38,174 bases of DNA, taken from NCBI GenBank assembly GCA_043775015.1, contig JAYVSV010000102.1:1-38174 (forward strand). Direction: 5' to 3'. Below are positions 7,021 through 15,725 of this stretch, one piece after another. How positions within the stretch are numbered: position 1 is the stretch's first letter; every line of letters starts with the position of its first letter. The notes below the pieces were generated by a model, which worked only from the letters and a program-made list of their open reading frames with translations, did no database searches and was not told the origin of the DNA. The translations under genes and the position numbers were made by a program. The stretch is from CANJXF01 sp043775015 (lineage in GTDB: Bacteria > Verrucomicrobiota > Verrucomicrobiia > Limisphaerales > CANJXF01).

Positions 7021-7497
7021 ATGAAAACAATTCAGAACAATAAATTTAAATTTTCACGACCCACCGCAACTGTCGCCGTCACGGTTCTGGCGATGCTTTG
7101 TTTGGCTTCATCGGGCTGCTCAACTTTCAATCGCGATTGGAAACGAGTTGGCACAGCGGCCAAGCCGAGTAGCGTCGAAGGACGTTGGGAAGGAACGTGG
7201 ACGAGCGACGCCAACGGCCATTCCGGCGCGCTGCGGTGCCTTTTGGAAAAAGTTTCTGAGGAGAAATATCGCGCCCGGTTCGATTCCACTTACAAAAAAG
7301 TTTTGCACTTCAAATCCACGGTGCTTCTGCACGGGGCGAACGAAGTTGCTGGAATTCGTTTTGACGGCGAAGCCCAGTTGCCCTGGTGGGCAGGCGGGAT
7401 TTATCGCTACGAAGGAACAGCGACGGCGACGAACTTCTTTTCCACCTACAAAAACAAGTACGATCACGGAACCTTTCAAATGATCCGGCCTGATTGA
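7021..7497 (+). CDS. predicted lipoprotein, unknown function
   Basis: The 158-residue product has a lipoprotein signal: basic N-terminus (MKTIQNNKFKFSRP), hydrophobic core (TVAVTVLAMLCLASSG) and a cysteine lipobox ASSGC at residues 30-34. The mature part is mostly beta (VEGRWEGTWTSDANGHSG, RFDGEAQLPWWAGGIYRYEG), resembling small lipocalin- or avidin-like barrel proteins that start with a GxWxG motif, but no family is certain. ATG 7021 is chosen over an upstream GTG because an AGGAAAG ribosome-binding site at about 7009 precedes it and the signal peptide then begins properly. It is followed 55 bp later by the carboxypeptidase gene. Confidence 0.75.
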   Translation: MKTIQNNKFKFSRPTATVAVTVLAMLCLASSGCSTFNRDWKRVGTAAKPSSVEGRWEGTWTSDANGHSGALRCLLEKVSEEKYRARFDSTYKKVLHFKSTVLLHGANEVAGIRFDGEAQLPWWAGGIYRYEGTATATNFFSTYKNKYDHGTFQMIRPD

Positions 7498-7551
7498 CGG
7501 TAAAAGGTTTTTTTCACCGAACGGCTGCGCTATAAAGTGTGCGGAACAACT

Positions 7552-9084
7552 ATGAAATCTTCTTTACGTGCATCGGGCCTCCTTTTGGTATTCATCACTT
7601 CGGTTTTTAACACTTTCGCGCAGCCGGCCACGACGAATAAAATTCCTGAAACCTATCCGGAATTTCAGGCGCGATTGCAAAAAATTGCGACGCATCCACG
7701 ATTTTCCCCAGCGATGCTCGGGCTGAAAATCGAATCGTTGGACACGGGCAAAGTTATTTTCGAGCAGAACGCGGAAAAGTTGTTGAAGCCTGCTTCGAAC
7801 GGAAAAATGTACACCGGCGCGCTCGCTCTGGATCGCCTCGGCCCTAACTACAAAATCAAAACGTCTTTTCTCGCGGCGGCGAAGCCGGATGCTGCGGGCA
7901 AATTAACTTCCGACCTGATTGTTTACGGACGTGGCGACCCGTCGTTTTCGCACCGGTTCAACGATGGAAATTACAAAGCCGCGATTGAGCAACTCGCGGA
8001 CGCCGTGGTGAAAGCCGGCATCAAAAGCGTGCAAGGCAATTTGGTCGGCGACGAAAGTTTTTTTCGTGGAACACGATTCGGCGTCGGCTGGAGCGTGGAC
8101 GATTTGCAGTATTATTATGGAGCAGAAGTTTCCGCTCTGACGCTGCAGGAAAACACCGTGGACTTGGTTTTTAAACCGGGTGCCGCCGTGGGGCAACCGG
8201 TGAAGATCATCACGAAACCGGAGACGAGTTATCTCACGTTTGAAAACCGGACTAGCACCGTCGAAAAGGGCGGCAAACGCGGCGTGGATGTTTACCGTCC
8301 GATTGATGGCAACGTTGTTTATCTGCACGGAACATTGCCGCTGGGCGACGCTGGCGCAGACGATGCAGTGGCCGTTTACAACGCGCCGCTTTGGTTTATT
8401 TCCACCTTGCGCGATGCGTTGCTGCGACGAGGTGTAACGGTTTCGGGCAAACTAAAAACGGTCAACTGGCTGGATCGCGAAGTGAACCCGATTGATTTTT
8501 CCAAGCTGACGGAGGTTGCTGCAATTGAATCCAAACCGATGTCTGAAATTCTGAAAAACATGATGAAGCCATCGCAAAATTTGTATGCGCAGTTGCTCTT
8601 GCTCCAGGTTGCAGAGAAAGTTCGAACGGCAGAAACAAGGAAAATGAATTCGGACGACCTCGGTCTCGCGGAGTTGAAAAAGTTTTGCGTGGAAGCGGGC
8701 ATCGAGAAGGGCGCAGTGCTGATGGAAGAAGGTTCTGGCCTGTCGCGCGGCTGTCTCGTGAAACCGGCTGCGTCGGTTCAACTATTAAAATACATGGGCA
8801 AACATCGTTACGCGGAAACGTTTTACGAGGCACTCCCGATTGCCGGAGTGGATGGAACCTTGAAGAGTCGTTTCAAAGGAACGGCTGCGGAAAAAAATCT
8901 TCGCGCGAAAACCGGAACGATCCGCTACGTGAATTCCATCTCGGGTTACGTTACGTCGAAGACGGGAGAACATTTGGTTTTTTCCATCATGCTGAATGCT
9001 TACAACGGAAACGATGGCCGAGCGCAAATAGATGAAATTGCCGCGATGCTGGCGGATTTGGCGGCGCCAACAGAACCCCAATGA
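7552..9084 (+). CDS. dacB: D-alanyl-D-alanine carboxypeptidase/endopeptidase (PBP4, peptidase S13)
   Basis: The 510-residue exported enzyme trims peptidoglycan stem peptides or cuts cross-links. All three penicillin-binding motifs are present: S82-N-G-K85 (PASNGKMY), S341-Q-N343 (MKPSQNLYAQ) and K453-T-G (RAKTGTIRY). The long spacing between the first and second motifs fits the S13 family, which carries an extra domain there. The signal peptide is residues 1-24 (cleavage after NTFA or FAQ). ATG 7552 is preferred to an in-frame GTG at 7537. The TGA overlaps the next gene's region by none, but the downstream GTG start lies only 2 nt away, suggesting co-translation. Confidence 0.92.
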   Translation: MKSSLRASGLLLVFITSVFNTFAQPATTNKIPETYPEFQARLQKIATHPRFSPAMLGLKIESLDTGKVIFEQNAEKLLKPASNGKMYTGALALDRLGPNYKIKTSFLAAAKPDAAGKLTSDLIVYGRGDPSFSHRFNDGNYKAAIEQLADAVVKAGIKSVQGNLVGDESFFRGTRFGVGWSVDDLQYYYGAEVSALTLQENTVDLVFKPGAAVGQPVKIITKPETSYLTFENRTSTVEKGGKRGVDVYRPIDGNVVYLHGTLPLGDAGADDAVAVYNAPLWFISTLRDALLRRGVTVSGKLKTVNWLDREVNPIDFSKLTEVAAIESKPMSEILKNMMKPSQNLYAQLLLLQVAEKVRTAETRKMNSDDLGLAELKKFCVEAGIEKGAVLMEEGSGLSRGCLVKPAASVQLLKYMGKHRYAETFYEALPIAGVDGTLKSRFKGTAAEKNLRAKTGTIRYVNSISGYVTSKTGEHLVFSIMLNAYNGNDGRAQIDEIAAMLADLAAPTEPQ

Positions 9085-9085
9085 T

Positions 9086-9964
9086 GTGAAACCAAAAGGC
9101 GTTGCGATTTTTGCGGCTATGGGGATTTTTCTAGCGGTCATAATCTTTTTTGTGGTTCGCTCCCAACGAGCGCGTGGGCCGAGCTATCAAGGTCGTTCGT
9201 TGAGTTCGTGGTTAGACGATTTTCAGTTTTATGGCCCGGACACAAATTCTCCGCCCGCACTTGCAATCAATCAGATGGGCACGAACACCATTCCCTACCT
9301 TTTAGATATCTTAAGCTATCAGGAATCTCCGCTGCGAAAAAACATCAGGAGAACGACGGAAAAATATATCGGTCGTGTTTTATTTCTAGAAATGAATTCC
9401 ATGCGGATTGTTGAAGCTGCTTATGCGATAAACGTGTTAGGCACAAACGCACAGCCTGCTTTCGCTGCTTTAACAAATCTATTTTTTGTGCCGCGACATT
9501 CTGTATGTGCAGCTATTGCACTGGCGGGAATTGGGTCTAATGGGGTGCAGGTTCTTTTAGGTGCCGTCACGAATCAAAATTTATCCATTTTATCCATACG
9601 CCACAGCGCGGTGGGTGGTTTGGGTCATGCGCGAAACAATATCGAAACGGTTGTACCGGTGTTGATTGGGATTTTAACGAATCAGGAAAGTCTTATGCGA
9701 AGCGAAGCCGCTATGTCTCTCGGTTTATTGCATTCGCAGCCAGAATTGGCGGTTCCTGCACTCATTGAAAGAATCAACGATTCGGATTCGAGTGTTCGGG
9801 GCGGCGCGATTATTGCATTGAAAGAATTCGGCCATCACGCAAAAGCCGCGATTCCAAGATTAAAAGAAGCCTTCAATGATTCTGACGCTTTGAATGTAGA
9901 ATTGGCAAAGCAGGCCGTGGACGAAATTTCGTCCACCAACACTTCTCTACAAAGTGTTAAGTAG
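9086..9964 (+). CDS. membrane-anchored HEAT-like repeat protein
   Basis: A GTG at 9086, two bases after the dacB stop, gives a 292-residue protein that begins with a single transmembrane anchor (GVAIFAAMGIFLAVIIFFVV) followed by SLSSWLDDF and helical repeats. The repeats VVPVLIGILTNQESLMRSEA and AVPALIERINDSDSSVRGGA are HEAT/Armadillo-like units, usually protein-binding scaffolds. An earlier in-frame start at 9032 would overlap dacB by 53 bp and put charged residues before the anchor, so it is less likely. This small AT-richer gene converges with the debranching-enzyme gene and the two coding ends overlap by 18 bp. Confidence 0.75.
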   Translation: MKPKGVAIFAAMGIFLAVIIFFVVRSQRARGPSYQGRSLSSWLDDFQFYGPDTNSPPALAINQMGTNTIPYLLDILSYQESPLRKNIRRTTEKYIGRVLFLEMNSMRIVEAAYAINVLGTNAQPAFAALTNLFFVPRHSVCAAIALAGIGSNGVQVLLGAVTNQNLSILSIRHSAVGGLGHARNNIETVVPVLIGILTNQESLMRSEAAMSLGLLHSQPELAVPALIERINDSDSSVRGGAIIALKEFGHHAKAAIPRLKEAFNDSDALNVELAKQAVDEISSTNTSLQSVK

Positions 9965-12900
9965 TTTCCAAACGCGCAACGCTTCCGTCACTCCCCACGC
10001 CTGAGCATCGCAACCGCGCTGTTGATGAGGCGCGTCGCCGTCGAGGATTTCGGGGATTTGACCGAGGCAACCTTCGCGCAAAAGTTTTTCCATGCTGCCG
10101 AGATAAGATTTCGCGGCAGCGACGGCTTCGGGAGAAAAATTCCACGCGCAGGCCAAGGCTTCGCAAAAAATCGGGAACGTCCAGGTCCACGCGGTGCCGT
10201 TGTGATAGGCGGCTTTGCGGCGCGTATCTTCGTCGCCTTCGTAACGAGGCCAATACGGTTCGGGAGGGTTGTTGATTAAGTTTCCGTGCGCATAAATTGG
10301 TTGCAGAACTTTGACCGGCAAGGGTGCCAGTGTTCGCAGCGCGCCGGGCACAACGAGATAACGCAACGCCGCTTCGACACTGCGTTGCGCGCGTTCGCCA
10401 GTGACAAAACCAAAGCTGATCGCAAAAAGAAAATTGCTGCGCAGCGCGTCGTCCACGATGGCTTCGGCAGCAGATTGTCCGGGTTTGGCAATGAGTAGAT
10501 CGGAAAACCAGCCTTGCTCTTCCAGCCAAAAATATTTTTGCAGCGAGGCTTCGGCTCGATTGGCTAAATCGCTCCACGATTCGGTTTCGGATTTTATTTT
10601 AAGCCGTTCGAGCTGGCGCAAAAGGCGAATCCACAAAACTTGAATTTCAATCGGATAACCTTCGCGCGGCGTTCCGGCGGGATGGTTCGTATCCATCCAG
10701 GTGAAATGGCTTGGACTCCAAATCAGGCCGGACGCAACGTCCATGCGAATACCGTTGGGCGTTCCGTGCAAGTAGCCAACGGCGATTTCGCGCAACACGT
10801 CGGCCATTTTCCGTCCGCGTTGATCTACGAGAAGTTCGTAAAGATTTTCGGTGAGCAATTGCGCGGTTTCTTCGCAGACGACACCGAACCACAGCGGAGC
10901 ATCGCTCGTGTCGCGGTTCGAAGCGTCGTCGCCATGAATCGTGTTGGGCATCGTGCCGCTCTCGACGAAGCGGCCAAAGGTCATGAGCAATTCCGCAACA
11001 TCGCTGACCAAACCGGCGGCGAGCAAACCGCGCGCGGCGATGAGCGAATCGCGGCCCCAATCGAGAAACCACGGATAACCGGCGATGACGGTTTTTCCCG
11101 CGCCGCGCTTCACGACGAATTGCCGCGCGGCCAAAGCGAGTTGGCGTCCGAAGGAATCGTCTTCGGGAAATTTTGCGCGATTTAAAACGAGTTTATTTTC
11201 GACGAGACGATGGGCGGCAAATTCCTGAATCAATTCAGAATGCGGATCAACCCGATCAGCGCAGACGACGAGCGAAACACCCGTGTCTTTTTGCAACGGC
11301 AATTCAAACCAGCCGGGGCTGTAGGCATCGCCGCTGCCGATTTGTCCGCGACTTTGCTCGACGGGATGCGGAATATTTTCCGACCACTCGGCTTCGTGAT
11401 GATAAAAACCGCTGTCGCTGAAAACGCGAAGCTCCCGTTCAGAGGCCGGTGTAAAAGCAAAACCGCTTTGGTTTTGGAGCGGTTGGCAGTGTGTTGCGAA
11501 ATGATGTTCGGTTCCCGGATTGCGATGGGTTTCAGTGTGGAAATTCCGATCTTCGATGTCCACGCGGACGGTTAGGCTGATGTTCATCTCCCTCGTAGCA
11601 GCCGACGTGAGGAGGCTCTGAATAATTTTCGAATTTTCAATCAGAGGCTCCTTATGTCGGCTGCTCCAATTTTCGAAACGAAACACGGTCGTGTTTTTTC
11701 CGTCGAGCATGTCGGCGGTGAGTTTAATTTCGACGATGCGCTGATCGCCGACTTTCGCAGCGAAAGACCAGACGGCAGGCGGGCCGGGCGAAAAATGCGC
11801 GAGATTTTGCAAATCGAGCGGCGTGAAAAACCCATCGGCGTTTAGCCAGACGCGAATACGTTTGGCGAAGATGTGGCGGTCGGTCGGGAGTGTCGCATGA
11901 AGATTGGCGCCTAGGACGCAATCGTATTTGGAAGTGATGCGGCCAAGGTCAACGCACATCCGCGCCATACCGCCGATGCCATTCGTCAATAGAACCAGTT
12001 CTGAGCTTAAAGTTTTTGGCGCAGGTTTTTTAAAGGCTGGTTCGAGCGGCAAAAAACGGATCTGCGCGGAAATATTTTGGTGAGTGAGGGTGTAGCGTTC
12101 CAGCCTGAGCTCAACGGTTCTGGCAGAAGTAAAATTCTGTGGCGCAAAGCAGGCGATGTGGCCGTGGACGACTGGAATGGATTCAACATTTTGATAGAAC
12201 ACATCCGGGTTAGGAGTTCCGCCTTCAGGCGGTTCTGCCCCCAAACCGCCTGAAGGCGGAACTCCTAACTTGGCTCGAAAAGGAACGGTGTCGTGAACCA
12301 AAAGCCAATGATCTGGCGGAAGGGACGTGATGCGATTTCGGTCGGGCAAAGTCCAGGTGATGACGTTTGGAAAATTCGTAGCTGCGTCTCGGCCGAGCGT
12401 GGCTGACTTTTCCCCGTCAAGATTGATGGAATCAGCCGCGCTCGGCCGGGACGCAACTACGATGTCGGTCAGAAATTTTTGCGGCGATTCGTTCACTTGT
12501 TTCGCCAATTCGCGCCAGTCGCGCGCGCCGATTTGTTCCGGCGACAAAACTTTACTCAATGCGCTGATCGCCCACGCCGCTTGCGCTTTGGCCTGACGAT
12601 AATCTTCTCCGCTCAAACCGGCGGGAGTGGGCAACGCGGAGAGGCAATGCACCGCGCCCGGTTTCAGCGTGAAAGAAATTTTTCCGCCGGCGCGCGCTGG
12701 CTGCAATGGCGGTTGGTCGAGCAAATCAATCAGCGGCTCGCCAAGTTCCTTGAATGTTTTTTCGTCGAGGGAAAAAATCTTTTCGTCCTCCGCATCATTG
12801 TTCGCCAGTACGAGCACAGAATCTTTTCCTTCGGCGGAAATTCGTTGCAGTGCATAAACCGGTGCAGCTTCCAGACTCAGCCGAGTCAGCTTTGCGCCGT

Positions 12901-14380
12901 CGAAAAAACAAGGGTGATGCGTGAGCAGTTCGTTGAGTTGCGCGAGTTCGGGAATGATATTTTCCCTGGTGCCCCACGACAGGCCGCGACTTTGGTGGAC
13001 TTCAATTTTTTCGTCCGCGAGCCATTCGACGCCGCAGGTAAAACCGAATCCGCCACAAACACTCGTTAGACCGCACAAACGGTTTCGCAACAACGACCAC
13101 GCACGGCCTTTTTTCGCAAGGCGATCGTTGTCATGCGTCTCGCTGTAATGAACGTAAACGCCGACGCGTTCACTCTGGCGCAGCGCGTAATCCAAATACG
13201 ATTGCACGTCGGAACCGGAATAATTTTGGAAAAGTTCGGAGTAAGCCCATTGCATTCCTCCTTCGGTCAAAAGCGATTCCGTCGCCGCCCACGGCCCGCC
13301 CAACCCTTCGAGGAGAAAAAGGGTTTCAGGAAATTCCCGGCGCACACGCGCTTCGATGTATTGCCAGACCGGCAACGGAACTTTGTAACCGGCGTCGCAA
13401 CGAAAACCATCCACGCCCCGCCGACACCAGATCAAAAATGTCCCGGCGAGATGTTCCCAAAGTTCGGTGAAGTTCGGATCCAGTTCCACGAGGTCGGCCC
13501 AAATATTCCCCCATGCGCCAGGGCTGGCGAATTTCCCGGATGCGTCGCGCAAAAACCATTCGGGATGATTTTCGAAAAGCGTTGAACCCCAGCCGGTGTG
13601 ATTGATGACGACATCGAGCAAAATTTTTCCGCCATGAAAATGCGCGGCGTAAGTCAGCTCGCGAAATTGATCCACGCCGGTGGTGCGCTGATCGAATTCC
13701 ACCAGCGCCGGATCGATCGCGGTCAAATCTTCGCAGGCATACGGACTGCCAAAGCGTCCCATGCGCGCGAAAGTGGTCGGCGTCGGATTCACCGGCAAGA
13801 GGTGAAGAATTTTGCAGCCGAGCGTTTTGAAAATGTGCGGAAGTTCCTTTTGCAAATCGCGCAATTTTCCTGACGGCGGAATGACCGTGTAGCCGCGCTC
13901 GTCCAATTTTTTGAGTTGGCTTTCCAATTTTTCATCGCGCGTGGTGCGCAAGGTTTTTGAGTCGCCAAACATTCGTGTGAACGCGCAATAAATCGTGTTC
14001 GCCGTGCGATAACCATTGGGGTGAACGGAAAGTCCCACGTCCGCACCGTCCGGCCAACCCTGGTGGCCTTGCGCATCCACGAGATAAGCTTTGGCGCGAA
14101 AATATCCCGGCTCGGTGAGCGGCAAATCGATTTGCCACTCGCTCTCGCTGATCTGGTTCATCGGCAGGTCGCGCCAGAACGCAATCGACATCGGCCGCTT
14201 GCCGGCGTGGGAGGAAATGATTTCTTGGCGAGTGGCCGCCGCTTTGCCGAGGTTGGTGCGCAGCAAGGCGCGAAAGTTTTTTGAGGCAGCGCCCGAGCGC
14301 AAAGTGAACCGGATTTGGTCGCCGACAAAACGCAGGACACGTTCGCCGGGCCCTGGTGTCATTTCTGGTTTGTGCTTCAA
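9947..14380 (-). CDS. bifunctional glycogen debranching enzyme (GH13 glucanotransferase + GH133 amylo-alpha-1,6-glucosidase)
   Basis: The 1477-residue cytoplasmic enzyme has the architecture and length of eukaryotic indirect debranching enzymes (human AGL, yeast Gdb1). The N-terminal half has the four GH13 regions: D256VVINH261, GFRCD329 (nucleophile), LLE358 (acid/base) and ETH416D417. The C-terminal part from about residue 1090 is the amylo-1,6-glucosidase domain with YPWFLDWGRDSL, GTMPNTIHG, SGLIWSPSHFTWMDTNHP, YHNGTAWTW and CDAQAWGVTEAL. It should first shift a maltotriosyl branch stub, then hydrolyse the remaining alpha-1,6 glucose. The start is TTG 14380, with AAGGA upstream; ATG 14362 is the alternative. 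Three palindromic elements are inserted in frame between the two catalytic halves (residues about 640-930). Confidence 0.93.
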   Translation of the reverse strand: MKHKPEMTPGPGERVLRFVGDQIRFTLRSGAASKNFRALLRTNLGKAAATRQEIISSHAGKRPMSIAFWRDLPMNQISESEWQIDLPLTEPGYFRAKAYLVDAQGHQGWPDGADVGLSVHPNGYRTANTIYCAFTRMFGDSKTLRTTRDEKLESQLKKLDERGYTVIPPSGKLRDLQKELPHIFKTLGCKILHLLPVNPTPTTFARMGRFGSPYACEDLTAIDPALVEFDQRTTGVDQFRELTYAAHFHGGKILLDVVINHTGWGSTLFENHPEWFLRDASGKFASPGAWGNIWADLVELDPNFTELWEHLAGTFLIWCRRGVDGFRCDAGYKVPLPVWQYIEARVRREFPETLFLLEGLGGPWAATESLLTEGGMQWAYSELFQNYSGSDVQSYLDYALRQSERVGVYVHYSETHDNDRLAKKGRAWSLLRNRLCGLTSVCGGFGFTCGVEWLADEKIEVHQSRGLSWGTRENIIPELAQLNELLTHHPCFFDGAKLTRLSLEAAPVYALQRISAEGKDSVLVLANNDAEDEKIFSLDEKTFKELGEPLIDLLDQPPLQPARAGGKISFTLKPGAVHCLSALPTPAGLSGEDYRQAKAQAAWAISALSKVLSPEQIGARDWRELAKQVNESPQKFLTDIVVASRPSAADSINLDGEKSATLGRDAATNFPNVITWTLPDRNRITSLPPDHWLLVHDTVPFRAKLGVPPSGGLGAEPPEGGTPNPDVFYQNVESIPVVHGHIACFAPQNFTSARTVELRLERYTLTHQNISAQIRFLPLEPAFKKPAPKTLSSELVLLTNGIGGMARMCVDLGRITSKYDCVLGANLHATLPTDRHIFAKRIRVWLNADGFFTPLDLQNLAHFSPGPPAVWSFAAKVGDQRIVEIKLTADMLDGKNTTVFRFENWSSRHKEPLIENSKIIQSLLTSAATREMNISLTVRVDIEDRNFHTETHRNPGTEHHFATHCQPLQNQSGFAFTPASERELRVFSDSGFYHHEAEWSENIPHPVEQSRGQIGSGDAYSPGWFELPLQKDTGVSLVVCADRVDPHSELIQEFAAHRLVENKLVLNRAKFPEDDSFGRQLALAARQFVVKRGAGKTVIAGYPWFLDWGRDSLIAARGLLAAGLVSDVAELLMTFGRFVESGTMPNTIHGDDASNRDTSDAPLWFGVVCEETAQLLTENLYELLVDQRGRKMADVLREIAVGYLHGTPNGIRMDVASGLIWSPSHFTWMDTNHPAGTPREGYPIEIQVLWIRLLRQLERLKIKSETESWSDLANRAEASLQKYFWLEEQGWFSDLLIAKPGQSAAEAIVDDALRSNFLFAISFGFVTGERAQRSVEAALRYLVVPGALRTLAPLPVKVLQPIYAHGNLINNPPEPYWPRYEGDEDTRRKAAYHNGTAWTWTFPIFCEALACAWNFSPEAVAAAKSYLGSMEKLLREGCLGQIPEILDGDAPHQQRGCDAQAWGVTEALRVWKLLNTL
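11597..11665. repeat. family-A palindromic element in debranching-enzyme gene
   Basis: The 25-bp arms 11597-11621 and 11641-11665 match at 22 of 25 positions around a 19-nt loop. The arm contains GCCGACGTGAGGAGGC, also found in the MFS gene at 22391-22406. On the coding strand it encodes SSRHKEPLIENSKIIQSLL plus TSAATR in frame. Confidence 0.88.
12209..12269. repeat. family-B palindromic element in debranching-enzyme gene
   Basis: The arms 12209-12234 and 12244-12269 are perfect 26-bp inverted copies with a 9-nt loop. The arm core GGAGTTCCGCCTTCAGGCGG recurs with one change in the phosphatase gene (30390-30410, reverse). It encodes the low-complexity peptide GVPPSGGLGAEPPEGGTPN, unlike its surroundings. 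Confidence 0.92.
12377..12461. repeat. family-D palindromic element in debranching-enzyme gene
   Basis: The 30-bp arms 12377-12406 and 12432-12461 match at 27 of 30 positions around a 25-nt loop. The core is GGCCGAGCG flanked by GCGTC and GGCTGA. It encodes the peptide SRPSAADSINLDGEKSATL plus GRDAAT in frame, just after the LTDIVV strand. Confidence 0.9.
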
Positions 14381-14432
14381 TTAATTTTTTTTCCTTAACT
14401 CGGCGATCAATTGCAAGCCGACACGAAAAGTT

Positions 14433-14557
14433 GACGCGAATTTCACGAATTGTCGCGAATTAAAATTGTGGCCGGATTTTTTTTGTAAAACCATTCATGC
14501 CCTCTTCGTAAAATCTTGCCCTTTCTTTAATTCGCGACAATTCGTGAAATTCGCGTC
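14433..14557. repeat. intergenic inverted repeat with perfect 32-bp arms
   Basis: The arms 14433-14464 and 14526-14557 are perfect inverted copies built on TTTCACGAATTGTCGCGAAT, with a 61-nt loop. It fills the gap between nagZ (stop at 14566-14568) and the debranching-enzyme gene (start 14380). The AT-rich loop could hold a promoter for the latter, but none is clear. Confidence 0.92.
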
Positions 14558-14565
14558 TCTCCTTT

Positions 14566-15618
14566 TCACCCAACTAAATTTTCTTTCAACCGCATGATGC
14601 GTTGAAACGATTCGTCAATGCGCGCTTCGGAGATTTTTCCGGTTTCAACGAGTTGCAAAATGATGTTCATCACCTTCCCGCCAATGTTTGCGTCGTAATT
14701 CATGTTGTTGCCGAAGCAGAGCAAATCAAGTCCCGCTTCGATGCCAAACTGGATCGCGTTTTCCAAGCCATAATGACCGGAGATCGCTTTCATTTCCATG
14801 TCATCGCTGATGATCAGCCCGCGATAACCGAGTCGGTCGCGCAAAATTCCTTGCAGGATTTTCTTCGAAAGAGTCGCCGGACGCTCGGGATCGAGGTTTG
14901 CGTTGAACACATGCGCGGTCATCATCACATCGCAAAGGCCAGCTTCGATCAAGCGCTGGAACGGAATCAATTCGCGTTCGTGCCAGGTTTTTGTCACATC
15001 GACCAAACCGAGATGCGTGTCGCCCGTTGCGCTGCCGTGACCGGGAAAATGTTTCGGGCAAATCAAAACGCCGTGTTTGCGATGCGCCTTCGCGAATTCG
15101 ACGGCGTGTTGCGCCACAATTTCCGGGTCGGAATGGAAGCTGCGCTTTTTCCCTTTGATGATCGGGTTATTTGGATTCGCATCCAGATCGACGACGGGCG
15201 CGAGATTTAAATTAATGCCCAACCCCGCCAGGGTCTTCGCGATCAGTTCCGCGTGTTGAAACGTGAACGCGAGATCGTTTCGGTTGCCGAGTTCTTCGTG
15301 CGAAAATGTTTCAGGAAAACCGTAGGCGGGCTTGAGGCGATTCACGCGTCCGCCTTCCTGATCGATTGAAATGAGCAACGGCGTTCGCGTAAAACTTTTT
15401 AACGAATCAACCAGCGACTTCAATTGTGTCGGCGACGCGATGTTGCGTCCCTGCAATTGCGTGTCGGCCATTTCCTGGTCGAAAAAAATGACGCCGCCGA
15501 GGTTGCGTTCCGCCGCGTCGCGCGCCACCGGATCGTCCGGCTTGACTTCATACCCGCGAAAGCCGACCAGCAACATCTGCCCGATTTTTTCCTGCAAGGT
15601 TGGCGTGTGATTGCTCAT
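14566..15618 (-). CDS. nagZ: beta-N-acetylhexosaminidase, GH3 (NagZ-like)
   Basis: The 350-residue enzyme has no signal peptide and is likely cytoplasmic, removing N-acetylglucosamine from anhydro-muropeptides during wall recycling. GH3 features are LLISIDQEGGRVNRL at about 82-96, the NagZ loop K189-H-F-P-G-H-G-S with D200 and H202, and LIISDDMEMKAI at 271-282 with the nucleophile Asp. Its length suits single-domain NagZ; beta-glucosidases of GH3 are about twice as long. ATG 15618 is directly beside a divergent promoter for the hydrolase gene. The loop His-Asp dyad argues for NagZ rather than another GH3 activity. Confidence 0.88.
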   Translation of the reverse strand: MSNHTPTLQEKIGQMLLVGFRGYEVKPDDPVARDAAERNLGGVIFFDQEMADTQLQGRNIASPTQLKSLVDSLKSFTRTPLLISIDQEGGRVNRLKPAYGFPETFSHEELGNRNDLAFTFQHAELIAKTLAGLGINLNLAPVVDLDANPNNPIIKGKKRSFHSDPEIVAQHAVEFAKAHRKHGVLICPKHFPGHGSATGDTHLGLVDVTKTWHERELIPFQRLIEAGLCDVMMTAHVFNANLDPERPATLSKKILQGILRDRLGYRGLIISDDMEMKAISGHYGLENAIQFGIEAGLDLLCFGNNMNYDANIGGKVMNIILQLVETGKISEARIDESFQRIMRLKENLVG

Positions 15619-15647
15619 TTGAAATTATCCTGCGAGTAAAATACAAT
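15619..15647 (+). promoter_or_regulatory. sigma70-like promoter for dienelactone hydrolase gene
   Basis: TTGAAA at 15619-15624 and TACAAT at 15642-15647 are separated by exactly 17 bp. It points at the hydrolase gene, leaving a leader of about 70 nt. The -35 box starts one base beyond the nagZ start codon on the other strand. Confidence 0.5.
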
Positions 15648-15725
15648 TCAGGCACAATAATTAAATGCAAAACCGCAGGCGCATCGCGCGACCTGAATCG
15701 AGTGTCCTTAACCTGGACTAAAATT

